Shown here: piece by piece, positions 52,923 through 63,684 of the stretch
Numbering within the stretch: the stretch's first letter is position 1
Layout: every line of letters begins with the position of its first letter
DNA from: Planctomycetota bacterium
Lineage (GTDB): Bacteria > Planctomycetota > Planctomycetia > Planctomycetales > Planctomycetaceae
DNA length: 64,000 bases
Assembly: GCA_014584345.1 (NCBI GenBank)
Contig: JACTNB010000034.1
Location: 1 to 64,000 of the forward strand
Direction of reading: 5' to 3'
The notes under the pieces: generated by a model
The model's input: only the letters and a program-made list of their open reading frames with translations
Told to the model about the DNA's origin: nothing
Database searches by the model: none
Translations under genes and position numbers: made by a program

Positions 52923-55900
52923 TTAAGTGTTAGGTTGTTCGAATTGTACGGTTTCGGTTTCGATGGGGGCAGGAATCAAGCCGTAGGCCGCCGCGATCAG
53001 TTTGAGGGGATGTGTCACGGGTTTGGCGCCGGGGTGTTCCATCTGCAGGCGACAAGCGGAACATTCCGAAGCGGCCACGGAAAAATTTTCCGCGACCACG
53101 GCGTCCAGCAGAGGCGCTCCGATTTTCAGGGAGCGTTCATGGTTTTTTCTGGAGAGCCCGAACGTGCCCGCCATGCCGCTGCACCCTTTATCCAGGGGAT
53201 GGAGAGTGAGTCCCGGAATAAGTGGCAGCAATTCGTGATAGGGATTTCGCCCGGGCAATGCCCGCTGATGACACGGTTCGTGGTAGCCAATCGTCGCCTG
53301 GAGCCGGGAAAAATCGGTGCGGAATGTTCCTTGATCATACAGTTGCAGCAGAAAGGCCCCCGCTTCCCACACATGATCGGCGAGCGACTGGACGTCGGGA
53401 TGTTGAATCAGGAGGGGATATTCCTGCGACAGACAGACGGCACTCCACGGTTCCACGCAGAGGATCGGGTGCCCCTCCCGGGCGTACGGGCCCAGCACCC
53501 GTAAATTTACTTCGGCGATTTCCCTGGCTGCAGCGAGATCCCCCGCATTGACCAGTGTCATTCCCGAAACTTCCTGTTCCAGCGGCACCACGTACGGAAT
53601 GCCGTGATGCCTCAGAATCGATTCCAGCGCCTCGGCAATTTGAGGGTCGTGAAAATTGGAGTAGTAATCCAGGAACAGGACCACCGGCTTTGCGCCCGAG
53701 TTGCTGCCGGCGGTTGTCACTTCCGGAATTTTCTTGCGTTTGTTTCGAATTCGCACCTGTTCCAGATAGGGGCGTCGCGCGAGCGGGGGGAGTCGCCGGC
53801 GTGCATCGATCCCGCACGTCTGTTCGAGCAGCCAGCGTCCCCAGCGCGTGCGAAACAATAAATTGACGCCCCAGGAGAATCGCCAGGCCAGGTTGGCAAT
53901 CCTTCCGATGTGGCTCAACACCCAGTCCACGCGCTGCAGTCCATTCTGTTGAACATCAGCCGCCTTGGCTTCCAGCCACAAATGCGGAATGTCGACTTGG
54001 CTGGGACATTCCAGGTGGCATTGCTTGCAGTTGAAGCAGGAGTCGAGATTTTCCTGCACAGCCCGATCGCCGGGGCCGGCCGGTGCCACGGCGCTGGCGG
54101 AAAGAAAACGATCGATCAGATAATTGCGGATGGCATTCGCCTTGGCTCTTGGCGAGTAGAATTCGCAAGCCAGGTCGCGAGTGAAGGGGCACATGCGTCC
54201 GCGTCCCGGCCCTGGCACCGACTTGCATTGTCCGCAGCCGTTGCAATGACGAGCGGATTCCGCCATCTCGGACGCTTGCCAGAGAAGTTGCGGCTCGTCG
54301 GTCAATTGCAACTCGACCAGTTCTGCGTCCGGGCGCATGTGCCGAATCGTCAGGTGTGGATCACTGCTGACAATTTTCTCGGGGTTCAGAATGTTGCGCG
54401 GGTCAAATAGCTGCTTGACCTGCTGGAAGACCCGGTAGAGCGGACCATATTGTTGCCGAATGAAGGCCGTGCGGGAAAACCCGTCTCCGTGTTCGCCCGA
54501 GATGGAACCCCCATGATCGAGGACGACACGATAAATATCGCGAGACAACGCCTCGTAGACTCCCTTGGTTTCCGTCGAGGGCATTTCCAGAAAGGGGCGC
54601 AAATGGAGTTGTCCGCTCCCGGCATGCGCATAAAGCGAGGCGGTCACCCGATAACGCTGGAAAACCCGTTGGGCCTGATGAAGAAAATCACTCATCCCCC
54701 TCGGCGGAACGACAATATCCTCGATGATGGGGATGGGCCGTGCGCTCCCTTTGATCCGTGCCAGCAAGGGGATTACCTGGCGTGGCAATTGCCAAAGTCG
54801 CCGGGCTTCTTCCTCCGTGCTGGTCAACTGGGCCAGGTTGGCACTCTGAAGATCGTGAACGACAAAGCGACGAAAACGCTCCAGCGTGATTTCCAGGGCG
54901 TGCTGCTGAACATCCACGAATTCCACCAGCAGCGCGGCTTCGGCCTGGGGCGGAATGCGGACATCGTGCGTCAACGAGGATTCGCGGGCCAGCGTCAGCA
55001 GGCGACGATCGAGTAAGTCACAGGCACTCGGTTCGAATTCGAGTATCCCGGGTAAGGCTTGAATCGCCTGATCAAAGCGAGAAAACAGCAGCAGCGCAAC
55101 CCCCCGTGCCGCGGGTAGTGGCGACGTGTGCAACTCCGCTTCGGTACATAACCCCAGCGTCCCCTCGGAACCGGCAAACAGGCGGGGGAAGTTCAAATAA
55201 CCCCGCTGCAAGACACCCCGCAGCATGTAACCCGCGCAATTCCTGGGCAGGGAGGGCTGGTATTCCCGGATCAGATCCTCGTGTTCCTTCAGAATGGTTG
55301 CCAGCCGCCGCAGGATTACGCGGACCCGCGCGTATTGATCGTGATCCTCCTCGTGCGCGGCAAGACTTCCCCCCGACAAGCCCGCCAGCATCGGTTCGTT
55401 TCCCAGCCAGTGGGAACCACCATCGGAAAGCACCACCTGCAAGCGGCGGAGATGGTCTCGAGTGGACCCCACGCGTAAGGCATGCGACCCGGCAGCATCC
55501 ACGCCAATCATGCCTCCGAGCGTGGTAATGGTGGCATTCGAAGGATCGGCGGCGAAACAACGTCCCATCGGTTTGAGCGCGCGATTCAGGTCGTCGAGCA
55601 CAACACCCGGTTGCACCACGACGGTATGTTCCCGAATATCCAGAATGCGATTCATATGCCGGGAGAAATCGACAACAATTCCCGCTCCCAGGCAGCCTCC
55701 GGCCAGGCCCGTACCGGCCCCGCGGGCAATCACGGGATGTTGATTGTCGGCGGCATAGCGAACGATTGCCGCCACATCCGCCGTGCTCCGCGGAAAAGCG
55801 ACCGCCAGTGGCAGTACCTGATGCAGACTTGCATCCGTTGCATACAGCGCTAATACGCCAGGGTCGCCACGGACCTCGCCAGCCAACTGGCCAGCCAGAT

Positions 55901-56012
55901 CTTCGCGAATTTGCTCGCTGATTCTCGAATGCTGCTCGTCGAGGGTGGTCACTTCGGGTGGAAACTCTTTGCTGAAAGGTATTAACCGGACAGGAATCGG
56001 AACAGGCGACAA
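52923..56012 (-). CDS. FAD-linked oxidase fused to Fe-S and CCG-domain subunit (GlcD/GlpC type)
   Basis: 1029 aa. The start used is TTG 56012; GTG 55952 is another choice and the true start is unsure. The N-terminal half is a GlcD-type FAD enzyme: PVIARGAGTGLAGG (about residue 95), TTLGGMIGVDAAGSHALRVG and GSEGTLGLCTEAEL. Then come two 4Fe-4S clusters, HCNGCGQCKSVPG (about 588) and CFNCKQCHLECPSQVD (about 659), and CCG cysteine-rich repeats (CHQRALPG, KGCSGMAGTFGL near 940). The pairing resembles D-lactate/glycolate or D-2-hydroxyacid dehydrogenases with electron transfer to quinone. It is upstream of moaD and moaE. Confidence 0.88.
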   Translation of the reverse strand: MSPVPIPVRLIPFSKEFPPEVTTLDEQHSRISEQIREDLAGQLAGEVRGDPGVLALYATDASLHQVLPLAVAFPRSTADVAAIVRYAADNQHPVIARGAGTGLAGGCLGAGIVVDFSRHMNRILDIREHTVVVQPGVVLDDLNRALKPMGRCFAADPSNATITTLGGMIGVDAAGSHALRVGSTRDHLRRLQVVLSDGGSHWLGNEPMLAGLSGGSLAAHEEDHDQYARVRVILRRLATILKEHEDLIREYQPSLPRNCAGYMLRGVLQRGYLNFPRLFAGSEGTLGLCTEAELHTSPLPAARGVALLLFSRFDQAIQALPGILEFEPSACDLLDRRLLTLARESSLTHDVRIPPQAEAALLVEFVDVQQHALEITLERFRRFVVHDLQSANLAQLTSTEEEARRLWQLPRQVIPLLARIKGSARPIPIIEDIVVPPRGMSDFLHQAQRVFQRYRVTASLYAHAGSGQLHLRPFLEMPSTETKGVYEALSRDIYRVVLDHGGSISGEHGDGFSRTAFIRQQYGPLYRVFQQVKQLFDPRNILNPEKIVSSDPHLTIRHMRPDAELVELQLTDEPQLLWQASEMAESARHCNGCGQCKSVPGPGRGRMCPFTRDLACEFYSPRAKANAIRNYLIDRFLSASAVAPAGPGDRAVQENLDSCFNCKQCHLECPSQVDIPHLWLEAKAADVQQNGLQRVDWVLSHIGRIANLAWRFSWGVNLLFRTRWGRWLLEQTCGIDARRRLPPLARRPYLEQVRIRNKRKKIPEVTTAGSNSGAKPVVLFLDYYSNFHDPQIAEALESILRHHGIPYVVPLEQEVSGMTLVNAGDLAAAREIAEVNLRVLGPYAREGHPILCVEPWSAVCLSQEYPLLIQHPDVQSLADHVWEAGAFLLQLYDQGTFRTDFSRLQATIGYHEPCHQRALPGRNPYHELLPLIPGLTLHPLDKGCSGMAGTFGLSRKNHERSLKIGAPLLDAVVAENFSVAASECSACRLQMEHPGAKPVTHPLKLIAAAYGLIPAPIETETVQFEQPNT

Positions 56013-56046
56013 TTCGATTCCGTTCCCGCAAACAGACGTGCGCCGT

Positions 56047-58263
56047 TCAACCGCGTGCTTCCATATTTTTCAGGCATGCCTTCACGATACGAATTTCATC
56101 ATACGAAATCTTGCCGAGCAACGCCTCGTGTAAAGGTTTCAATCGGTCGGAATCGACTTCCAGGGCCGCCAGCGACACCTGTTGAAACACGTCTTCGTCA
56201 ACCCAGGGGGTCGACGAGACCAGACATTCCCGCTCGATATAGTCGACCAGATATTGCGCGACCGTCGATTGGGCCCGCTGCATCCGTTCCGCGACCTCTT
56301 CCAGGCTCGCCCCGGCAGCGAACATTTCCGACGCGGCTCGAGGGATATTTTTCGTGGGGGCCTGGTCGGGCGTGCTGCCAGACATGGACTCTACGACTCC
56401 AGGTGCTTGCAACGGGTCGAAATTTCGATCTCGCGGCAGTTCCAGCAGTTCGGTCTGTGCAATGATGACTTCAATAAACCGTGCCGCATACTCGTCGCAC
56501 TTGCGTTGCCCCACTCCGTGAATGTGCAGAAAATTTTCCTTGCAGGTCGGTCGGCGGCTGGACAGGTCGATCAGAGTGACATCGCCGAAGATTACAAACG
56601 GAGCCACATTTTTTTCCGCCGCGATGTCGCGACGCAATTTTCGCAATTCCTCGAACAGGAGCGTTTCCAACTCGTTCAATTCAACCCGCTGATTTCGAGA
56701 TACTGGCTTGTTGACGCGCGGCTGCAGCAGGCGAGGCACGAACTCTCCCTTGAAGACACGCCGACCTTTCGCCGTCACGGACAACGTCCCGTATTCTCCG
56801 CGACGTTCCAGCAACTGTTGCGATTCTAATTGATCGAGCCACTGGCGAATCTCTTTTTTTGCGTGTTCGCCCAACAACCCGTAGGTTGAAAGCCGATCAT
56901 GACCATTTTCCAGCACACGCTGTTCGCGCGAGCCCGCTAACACACTGGCGACGTAATCTCCGCCAAAGCGTTCTTCCACGCGGACCACGCACGAGAGGAT
57001 TTTTTGCGAGATGACCAGGGCATCCGACATTTCCTGCATTTCCTGCAGGCAAACATCGCAGGCACGGCAATTGTCCCGTTCATAGGATTGCCCAAAGTAC
57101 TCGACGAGCGAGCGATGCCGACACGTCATGCCGTGGCAGAACAGGCTTTTCAATTGGAGTTGCTTGGTTGCCATCTCCCGGGCTTCCGTCGGCAGGTCGG
57201 CCAGCATTTTCTTCCAGGTGACAAAATCCTGGCTGCCGTAAAACAGGTGACATTCCGACGGGAGCCCATCGCGACCTGCCCGGCCCGTTTCCTGCTGGTA
57301 ATTCTCGATCGATTTCGTCGCGGAGGCGTGAATCACATACCGCACGTTCGGTTTGTCTATCCCCATGCCGAAGGCGACCGTCGCCACGACAATCTGAGCC
57401 CGCTCGTTAAGAAAGTCATCCTGGGCTGCTTGCCGCCGATCGTGGTCCAGACCTGCGTGATAGGCCACGCTGCGATACCCGGACTGCACCAGAAAGAGAT
57501 TCAATTCTTCCACCTGTCGGCGGGAGATACAGTAGATGATACCGGCTTGCCCGGTGAAGCGATCGATCACTTCCCGCACCTGCCGCCGTAGCTCCTGCCG
57601 GGGCACCACCCGATAGGTTAGATTGGGGCGATCGAAATCTCCCACCAGAATACGAGGCTGCTGTTGATGCAGCTGGGTCGCGATATCGGTGCGGACCTGT
57701 TCGGTGGCAGTCGCGGTGTAGGCATGCAGATTCACGCCCGGAAATCGGTCTCGGAGTTTGCCCAGCAGGCGGTACTCGGGGCGGAACTGATGCCCCCAAC
57801 TGCTGATGCAATGGGCTTCATCGATGGCAAAAAAGGCAATTTTCACCTGCCCAAGAAATGTCAGCATCCGTTCCGTGCAGAGTCGCTCGGGGGCCACATA
57901 CAAGATTTTCACCTCTCCCCCACGGATGCGATCAGCGATCTCCCGTTTTTCCTCCCCAGTTTGTGAACTGTTTACCGCAGCGGCCTGTATCCCCAGGTCC
58001 CGCAGGGTATCCACCTGATCCTTCATCAGGGCAATCAAGGGAGAGACCACAACAGCCAGACCTTCCCGCAACAGCGCGGGGACCTGGTAACAGAGCGATT
58101 TGCCACCTCCCGTCGGCAACACTACGAGGGAATCCCGTCCTTGCAGCACGGCGTCGATCGCTTCTTCCTGGAGCGGGCGAAACGCATGATAGCCCCAGTG
58201 CTTTTCCAGCACCTGGAACGCTTGCTCCATCCCATTCGAAGTTGCCTGTTCCGGAAGATTCAT
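56047..58263 (-). CDS. recQ: ATP-dependent DNA helicase RecQ
   Basis: 738 aa from ATG 58263; the frame extends to 58398 but has no ribosome site there. VLPTGGGKSLCYQVPALL (Walker A), FAIDEAHCISSWGHQFRPEY (DEAH with the aromatic-rich loop), VATVAFGMGIDKPNVRYVIH and QETGRAGRDGLPSE are RecQ motifs. A four-Cys zinc site follows in HGMTCRHRS...CRACDVCLQ, then the RQC winged helix and an HRDC domain (LEELRKLRRDIAAEKN region, about 528-605). The last 100 residues (AGASLEEVAERMQRAQSTVA) add a winged-helix-like end. It unwinds DNA in recombination and repair. Confidence 0.95.
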   Translation of the reverse strand: MNLPEQATSNGMEQAFQVLEKHWGYHAFRPLQEEAIDAVLQGRDSLVVLPTGGGKSLCYQVPALLREGLAVVVSPLIALMKDQVDTLRDLGIQAAAVNSSQTGEEKREIADRIRGGEVKILYVAPERLCTERMLTFLGQVKIAFFAIDEAHCISSWGHQFRPEYRLLGKLRDRFPGVNLHAYTATATEQVRTDIATQLHQQQPRILVGDFDRPNLTYRVVPRQELRRQVREVIDRFTGQAGIIYCISRRQVEELNLFLVQSGYRSVAYHAGLDHDRRQAAQDDFLNERAQIVVATVAFGMGIDKPNVRYVIHASATKSIENYQQETGRAGRDGLPSECHLFYGSQDFVTWKKMLADLPTEAREMATKQLQLKSLFCHGMTCRHRSLVEYFGQSYERDNCRACDVCLQEMQEMSDALVISQKILSCVVRVEERFGGDYVASVLAGSREQRVLENGHDRLSTYGLLGEHAKKEIRQWLDQLESQQLLERRGEYGTLSVTAKGRRVFKGEFVPRLLQPRVNKPVSRNQRVELNELETLLFEELRKLRRDIAAEKNVAPFVIFGDVTLIDLSSRRPTCKENFLHIHGVGQRKCDEYAARFIEVIIAQTELLELPRDRNFDPLQAPGVVESMSGSTPDQAPTKNIPRAASEMFAAGASLEEVAERMQRAQSTVAQYLVDYIERECLVSSTPWVDEDVFQQVSLAALEVDSDRLKPLHEALLGKISYDEIRIVKACLKNMEARG

Positions 58264-58529
58264 GCCCCCACCATTGTTTGCGGTTATAGCCTGGACCTGT
58301 CGCCTGGAGACGGTGTTGTTTCCTGGCCTGAAACACCCCGGCTTTCCCCTTCTCCGCCTTGATTCCGAGAATTGTAGCGGAATTGGTCGGAAATTCATGC
58401 GTCGTAGGGAAATATCCCCGGAGGCGATTTCATCGCCCGGCGATTCTCCTGGCCTTTGATTCGCATCCCGTGTGGGAACCTTTTACAATACCGCCATCAA
58501 TCTGCCCACCCGTCAGGAAAGCTGCTGAA

Positions 58530-59342
58530 ATGATTGCTGCCCCTCGTGTTTGTGTGTTGCGTGCCCCCGGCACAAACTGTGATGCCGAAACCTGTTTCGC
58601 CTTCGATCAGGCGGGCGGTGTTGCGGAAAATGTGCACTTGTTTGAACTGCTGGAAACGCCGTCCCGACTGGCCAATTACCAGATCCTCTGCATTCCCGGT
58701 GGGTTCAGTTACGGAGATGACATTGGCGCGGGCGTGATTTTCGCCAGTCAGTTCCGCCGTCAGATGGGTGAACTGCTGTTTGAACACCTGGAGAGAGACA
58801 CCTTGACGCTCGGCATTTGCAACGGTTTCCAGGTGTTGTTGAAGGCTGGGTTGCTGCCGGGAGGCGCATCCGGTTGGCAGCACGATTCCGAACCGCTACG
58901 AACGACCACGCTCACCTGGAATAACAACGGAAAATACACGGCTCGCTGGGTGAATCTTGTTTGTGACAGCCCGCAAAATGTCTTTCTACGAGGAATATCC
59001 CAGCTGGAACTGCCGATCGCGCATGCGGAGGGCCGCATCTGCGTCAGCGATCCTGCGCAAATCTTCCAATGGCAAGCCGCTGGTCAAATTGCCCTCCGTT
59101 ATTGCGACGTCTCCGGTCAGATCACCGATGCGATCCTGCCGGAGCCTGTTAATCCCAATGGATCGATCGCCAATATCGCTGGACTGGGCGATCCCTCGGG
59201 ACGGGTGCTGGGATTGATGCCCCATCCCGAGCGATTTCTGAAAGCGACGCATCATCCGCAGTGGACCCGCAAGCAGCTCACCGGAGACGGCCAGGGAATG
59301 CAACTGTTTCGGAACGCCATCGAATATTTTGCCGCCAAGTGA
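58530..59342 (+). CDS. purQ: Phosphoribosylformylglycinamidine synthase, glutaminase subunit
   Basis: 270 aa from ATG 58530 with an AGGAAAG site. A class I glutamine amidotransferase: RAPGTNCDAETCFAFDQAGG, CIPGGFSYGDDIGAGVIFA, LGICNGFQVLLKAGLLPGG (nucleophile Cys), PIAHAEGRI and GLMPHPERF (His-x-Glu of the triad). It supplies ammonia from glutamine to the PurL synthase in the fourth purine step. The frame extends upstream to 58359, but the earlier Met is not supported. It is longer than the usual 225 residues. Confidence 0.92.
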   Translation: MIAAPRVCVLRAPGTNCDAETCFAFDQAGGVAENVHLFELLETPSRLANYQILCIPGGFSYGDDIGAGVIFASQFRRQMGELLFEHLERDTLTLGICNGFQVLLKAGLLPGGASGWQHDSEPLRTTTLTWNNNGKYTARWVNLVCDSPQNVFLRGISQLELPIAHAEGRICVSDPAQIFQWQAAGQIALRYCDVSGQITDAILPEPVNPNGSIANIAGLGDPSGRVLGLMPHPERFLKATHHPQWTRKQLTGDGQGMQLFRNAIEYFAAK

Positions 59343-59437
59343 GTGATTTGCCCCCCGTGGGTCAGGGCGAATCGCACGATCGGCCCCGGGGCGGGTGTCT
59401 CTCCGTGATTTCAACTTTTCCTGCAGGAGCAAGCCGT

Positions 59438-60040
59438 ATGGAAGCATCGGAACCCCCCTGGCGGCGCGTCTGCGTGTTTGCTGGTTCTCAATCGGGTGTC
59501 AACGGAGAATACCGCGCCACGGCGGCCGCCTTCGGCCGACTGCTGGTCAGCCGGAATCTGGGGCTGGTTTATGGCGGGGGAAGTGTTGGCCTGATGGGCG
59601 TGATAGCCGATGCCGTTTTGGAATCGGGGGGAGAAGCGATCGGCGTCATTCCCGATTTCCTTGCCACACGGGAATTGCTGCACCCCACGCTGACCGAAAC
59701 GATCATCACGGCCGACATGCACACCCGCAAGGCCAAAATGGCCTCGCTGGCGGATGCGTTTATCGCCATGCCGGGGGGGCTGGGAACTTTCGAGGAGTTC
59801 TTCGAAGTGCTCACTTGGGCGCAACTGGGCGTGCACCGCAAACCGATCGGCCTGCTGAACGTCGCAGGGTTTTACGATCCCGTGTTGGAACTGATTAATC
59901 ACAGTATTCAGACGGGCTTTGTCCGCGCCGAGCACCGTGATCTGCTCGAAGCCGATGCCGATCCCGCCAGGCTGCTCGATAAACTCGATCAAAAATCCAT
60001 GCCACAACTCCCCAAGTGGACGAACCTCTCGGAAACCTGA
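59438..60040 (+). CDS. LOG family protein (cytokinin riboside-monophosphate phosphoribohydrolase type)
   Basis: 200 aa from ATG 59438, preceded by GCAGGAGC. The Rossmann fold shows VCVFAGSQSGVNGEY, YGGGSVGLMGVIADAVLESG and MPGGLGTFEEFFEVLTWAQL (the PGGxGTxxE signature). LOG proteins cleave nucleoside 5'-monophosphates to the base and ribose 5-phosphate. The upstream frame to 59261 overlaps purQ and is not used. It starts 95 bp after purQ on the same strand, so the two may share a transcript. Confidence 0.9.
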   Translation: MEASEPPWRRVCVFAGSQSGVNGEYRATAAAFGRLLVSRNLGLVYGGGSVGLMGVIADAVLESGGEAIGVIPDFLATRELLHPTLTETIITADMHTRKAKMASLADAFIAMPGGLGTFEEFFEVLTWAQLGVHRKPIGLLNVAGFYDPVLELINHSIQTGFVRAEHRDLLEADADPARLLDKLDQKSMPQLPKWTNLSET

Positions 60041-60210
60041 TGTACTCATTACAGTCGTCACACTCTGACTTGGAGACCAAGCGCCAGCGAGGATCACGCG
60101 GGAGAGCGAACGGGCGTGCGGTTGACGGCACGCGATAGAGTGTCGATACTCAACTAATGGATGGATTTCCCGCTATTTCTCCGACACAAATTCGTGAAGC
60201 GAGAGTCTCG

Positions 60211-61737
<1,527 letters not shown>

Positions 61738-61825
61738 GCCCGAGTGCCCAAAGAGTTGATAACGCCGGAGGGATTGTGGGCATCGGCACTGCGCTGGAGT
61801 GGGTAATACGCTGGGAAGTCGTCCG

Positions 61826-62254
61826 CTATTCGGTGGAGCGTAGTTTTTCCAGGGTGAGCTGGTTGCCTCGTTCGTTGTATTGAACAAGATCCATGAAACT
61901 GCGCATCAGCATCACGCCGCGTCCACCGGGGCGATCCAGGTTGTCCTCGTCGGTGGGATCGATCAGGTCATCGGGGTTGAAACCGGCCCCCTCGTCGGCA
62001 ATCACAATCTGAATCTTTTCGCGGGTAATGGTCCAGGAGATCGTCACCTGCTTGTCGGGGCTCATCTGGTTCCCGTGTCGAATGGCGTTGGTAATCCCCT
62101 CGGAGAGGGCCAATCGCAAGATGAACAAATCTCGTGGCGAGAATTCGCAAGATTCTGCTGCCGCGATAATCTGTTCCTGAACCTCCAACCCGCGAGTTGT
62201 GTCGCTGGGTATGGCGATTTTGTGGAAAACGGTGCTGTCGGAGTCAGATGCCAT
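61826..62254 (-). CDS. RsbW-like anti-sigma/serine kinase (HATPase), copy 1
   Basis: 142 aa from ATG 62254. The Bergerat fold shows LALSEGITNAIRHGN (N-box), VIADEGAGFNPDDL (G1) and DRPGGRGVMLMRSFMD (G2). RsbW/SpoIIAB-type proteins bind a sigma factor and phosphorylate a STAS antagonist; here the STAS gene is at 62903. The next gene upstream (62333-62761) is a close paralogue with the same domain order, so the pair arose by duplication. No sigma factor is nearby. Confidence 0.88.
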   Translation of the reverse strand: MASDSDSTVFHKIAIPSDTTRGLEVQEQIIAAAESCEFSPRDLFILRLALSEGITNAIRHGNQMSPDKQVTISWTITREKIQIVIADEGAGFNPDDLIDPTDEDNLDRPGGRGVMLMRSFMDLVQYNERGNQLTLEKLRSTE

Positions 62255-62332
62255 CGTGTCCCGCGCTAAGCTGGGGTTATGTGTAACCACGGTGTTCTCA
62301 TCCTCGGCCCAGCCTGAATGATACGGAAGTGT

Positions 62333-62761
62333 TTAGCTGCTGGTATTCTTCTTCTCGATCGTGAGTTGATTGCCGCGCTCATTGTACTGCATCAGATCCA
62401 GAAAGGCCTTCATCAACATAATGCCTCGGCCGCACGGCCGTTCCAGGTTTTCGTCGGCCGTGGGGTCCGGGATCAATTCGGGTTTGAAGCCTGGTCCCTC
62501 GTCGAGAATAACCACCCGAATTTTCTCGGGGCTGATCCCCCAGGCGATCCGCACTGATTTATCCAGATCAAGCCGATTTCCATGTTTGATGGCATTGATA
62601 ATTCCTTCTTCCAGGGCCAGTCGCATGCTGAAAATGTCGCGGTCCGAGAACTGGAATTGCTCCATATGGCTGATGATCCGTTCCTGTACCTCCTGGCCCC
62701 GAATGGTGTCACTGGGAATAATTACATCGAACAGTTGATCAAATTCGTCGGCAGTGATCAT
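62333..62761 (-). CDS. RsbW-like anti-sigma/serine kinase (HATPase), copy 2
   Basis: 142 aa. LALEEGIINAIKHGN (N-box), VILDEGPGFKPELI (G1) and ERPCGRGIMLMKAFLDLM (G2) place it with RsbW. It is similar in length and in nearly every motif to copy 1, with a Cys replacing a Gly ahead of GRG. The two may form different partner-switch complexes or a heterodimer. It lies between copy 1 and the STAS gene. Confidence 0.88.
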   Translation of the reverse strand: MITADEFDQLFDVIIPSDTIRGQEVQERIISHMEQFQFSDRDIFSMRLALEEGIINAIKHGNRLDLDKSVRIAWGISPEKIRVVILDEGPGFKPELIPDPTADENLERPCGRGIMLMKAFLDLMQYNERGNQLTIEKKNTSS

Positions 62762-62902
62762 GGGCGTTCGGGAGTCAGCAAGCTAGAAGAATTCCATTCT
62801 GGACGAAATCTCTCGTAACGGCGGACTGCCAGTGTCCGTTCCAGTCCCCCCATTGGGGTATTAGCCGCCTCGTAGGGTTGCCGCTGCTGAACATTACCAA
62901 AC

Positions 62903-63256
62903 TCAAAAACCTTGCAGGGCGTCTTCCTGGGTATCCTTGATATCAAAAAGTTTATTCAGTTTTGTGATGGCAAACACCTCGTAGATGTCTGGTCGAATCG
63001 CGCACAGTCGCAGTTTGCCGGCGTTGGCCTTTACCTTTTTATCCATCGTGATCAGCTTGCCCAAGGCAGCGCTGGAAAGATATTCCACATTCGAAAAATC
63101 CAGAACGATGCGCTTGCGACCATCTTCTTCCACCAGCGCGAAAAGTTGGCTGCCTATTTGCTGAATGTTGTTCTCATCCAGAATTTTTTTGTCTACAAAC
63201 GAGGCAATCGTGACATTACCGACCTCTTCCACGTTAATCCGTCGGCCTGCAGCCAT
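62903..63256 (-). CDS. STAS-domain anti-anti-sigma factor
   Basis: 117 aa from ATG 63256 (the frame extends to 63331). ASFVDKKILDENNIQQIGSQ, KRIVLDFSNVEYLSSAALGK with a Ser pair at the phosphorylation loop, and LRLCAIRPDIYEVFAITKLN match SpoIIAA/RsbV. The unphosphorylated protein traps the RsbW-like kinase and frees its sigma factor. With the two kinases it makes a compact partner-switching module. Confidence 0.9.
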   Translation of the reverse strand: MAAGRRINVEEVGNVTIASFVDKKILDENNIQQIGSQLFALVEEDGRKRIVLDFSNVEYLSSAALGKLITMDKKVKANAGKLRLCAIRPDIYEVFAITKLNKLFDIKDTQEDALQGF

Positions 63257-63684
63257 GGCTCTTCCCTTACCTAATAGTTCAATGGACCCGCTGTCGGAAG
63301 ATGCTGTGCAACCCCAAAGGGTGCAACTCACACCGACTTCAACATGTCGACACCCTCAAGGTTTTTTCGACATGAATTCCTGACTTTCCGCGAACTCGAC
63401 CTCAATTTTCGACCCGGGTAAAGCCGAGGGCTGAATCCGAAAATCGGCTTTCCCCCGCTACTCTTTTCCCCAAGACAACCAACGTTTCGTTAAATTTCCG
63501 GATCAGAACCGTCCGGCAGACAGCGAGAAGAACACCCAGCCCCTTCTGGCCACGCCCAAAAACCACCCGGGCAGTTCGGTTGAGGGAACCGCGTATTATC
63601 GCTTGGATTTTGTCCTGTTCGGGACAGCACTATATTGAGCGAGATTGTTGGGAATGTCAACCAGTATCGCTGTTTGTCAATTCG
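63257..63684. other. Intergenic region upstream of the STAS gene
   Basis: 428 bp with no supported gene. On the minus strand it must carry the promoter of the partner-switch genes. A/T-rich stretches are at about 63600-63640: the minus-strand words GATAAT and TATAGT could be -10 boxes, but neither has a clear -35. A small stem, CTGTTCGGGACAG, lies near 63618. The start of a transcript in either direction cannot be fixed from sequence. Confidence 0.5.
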
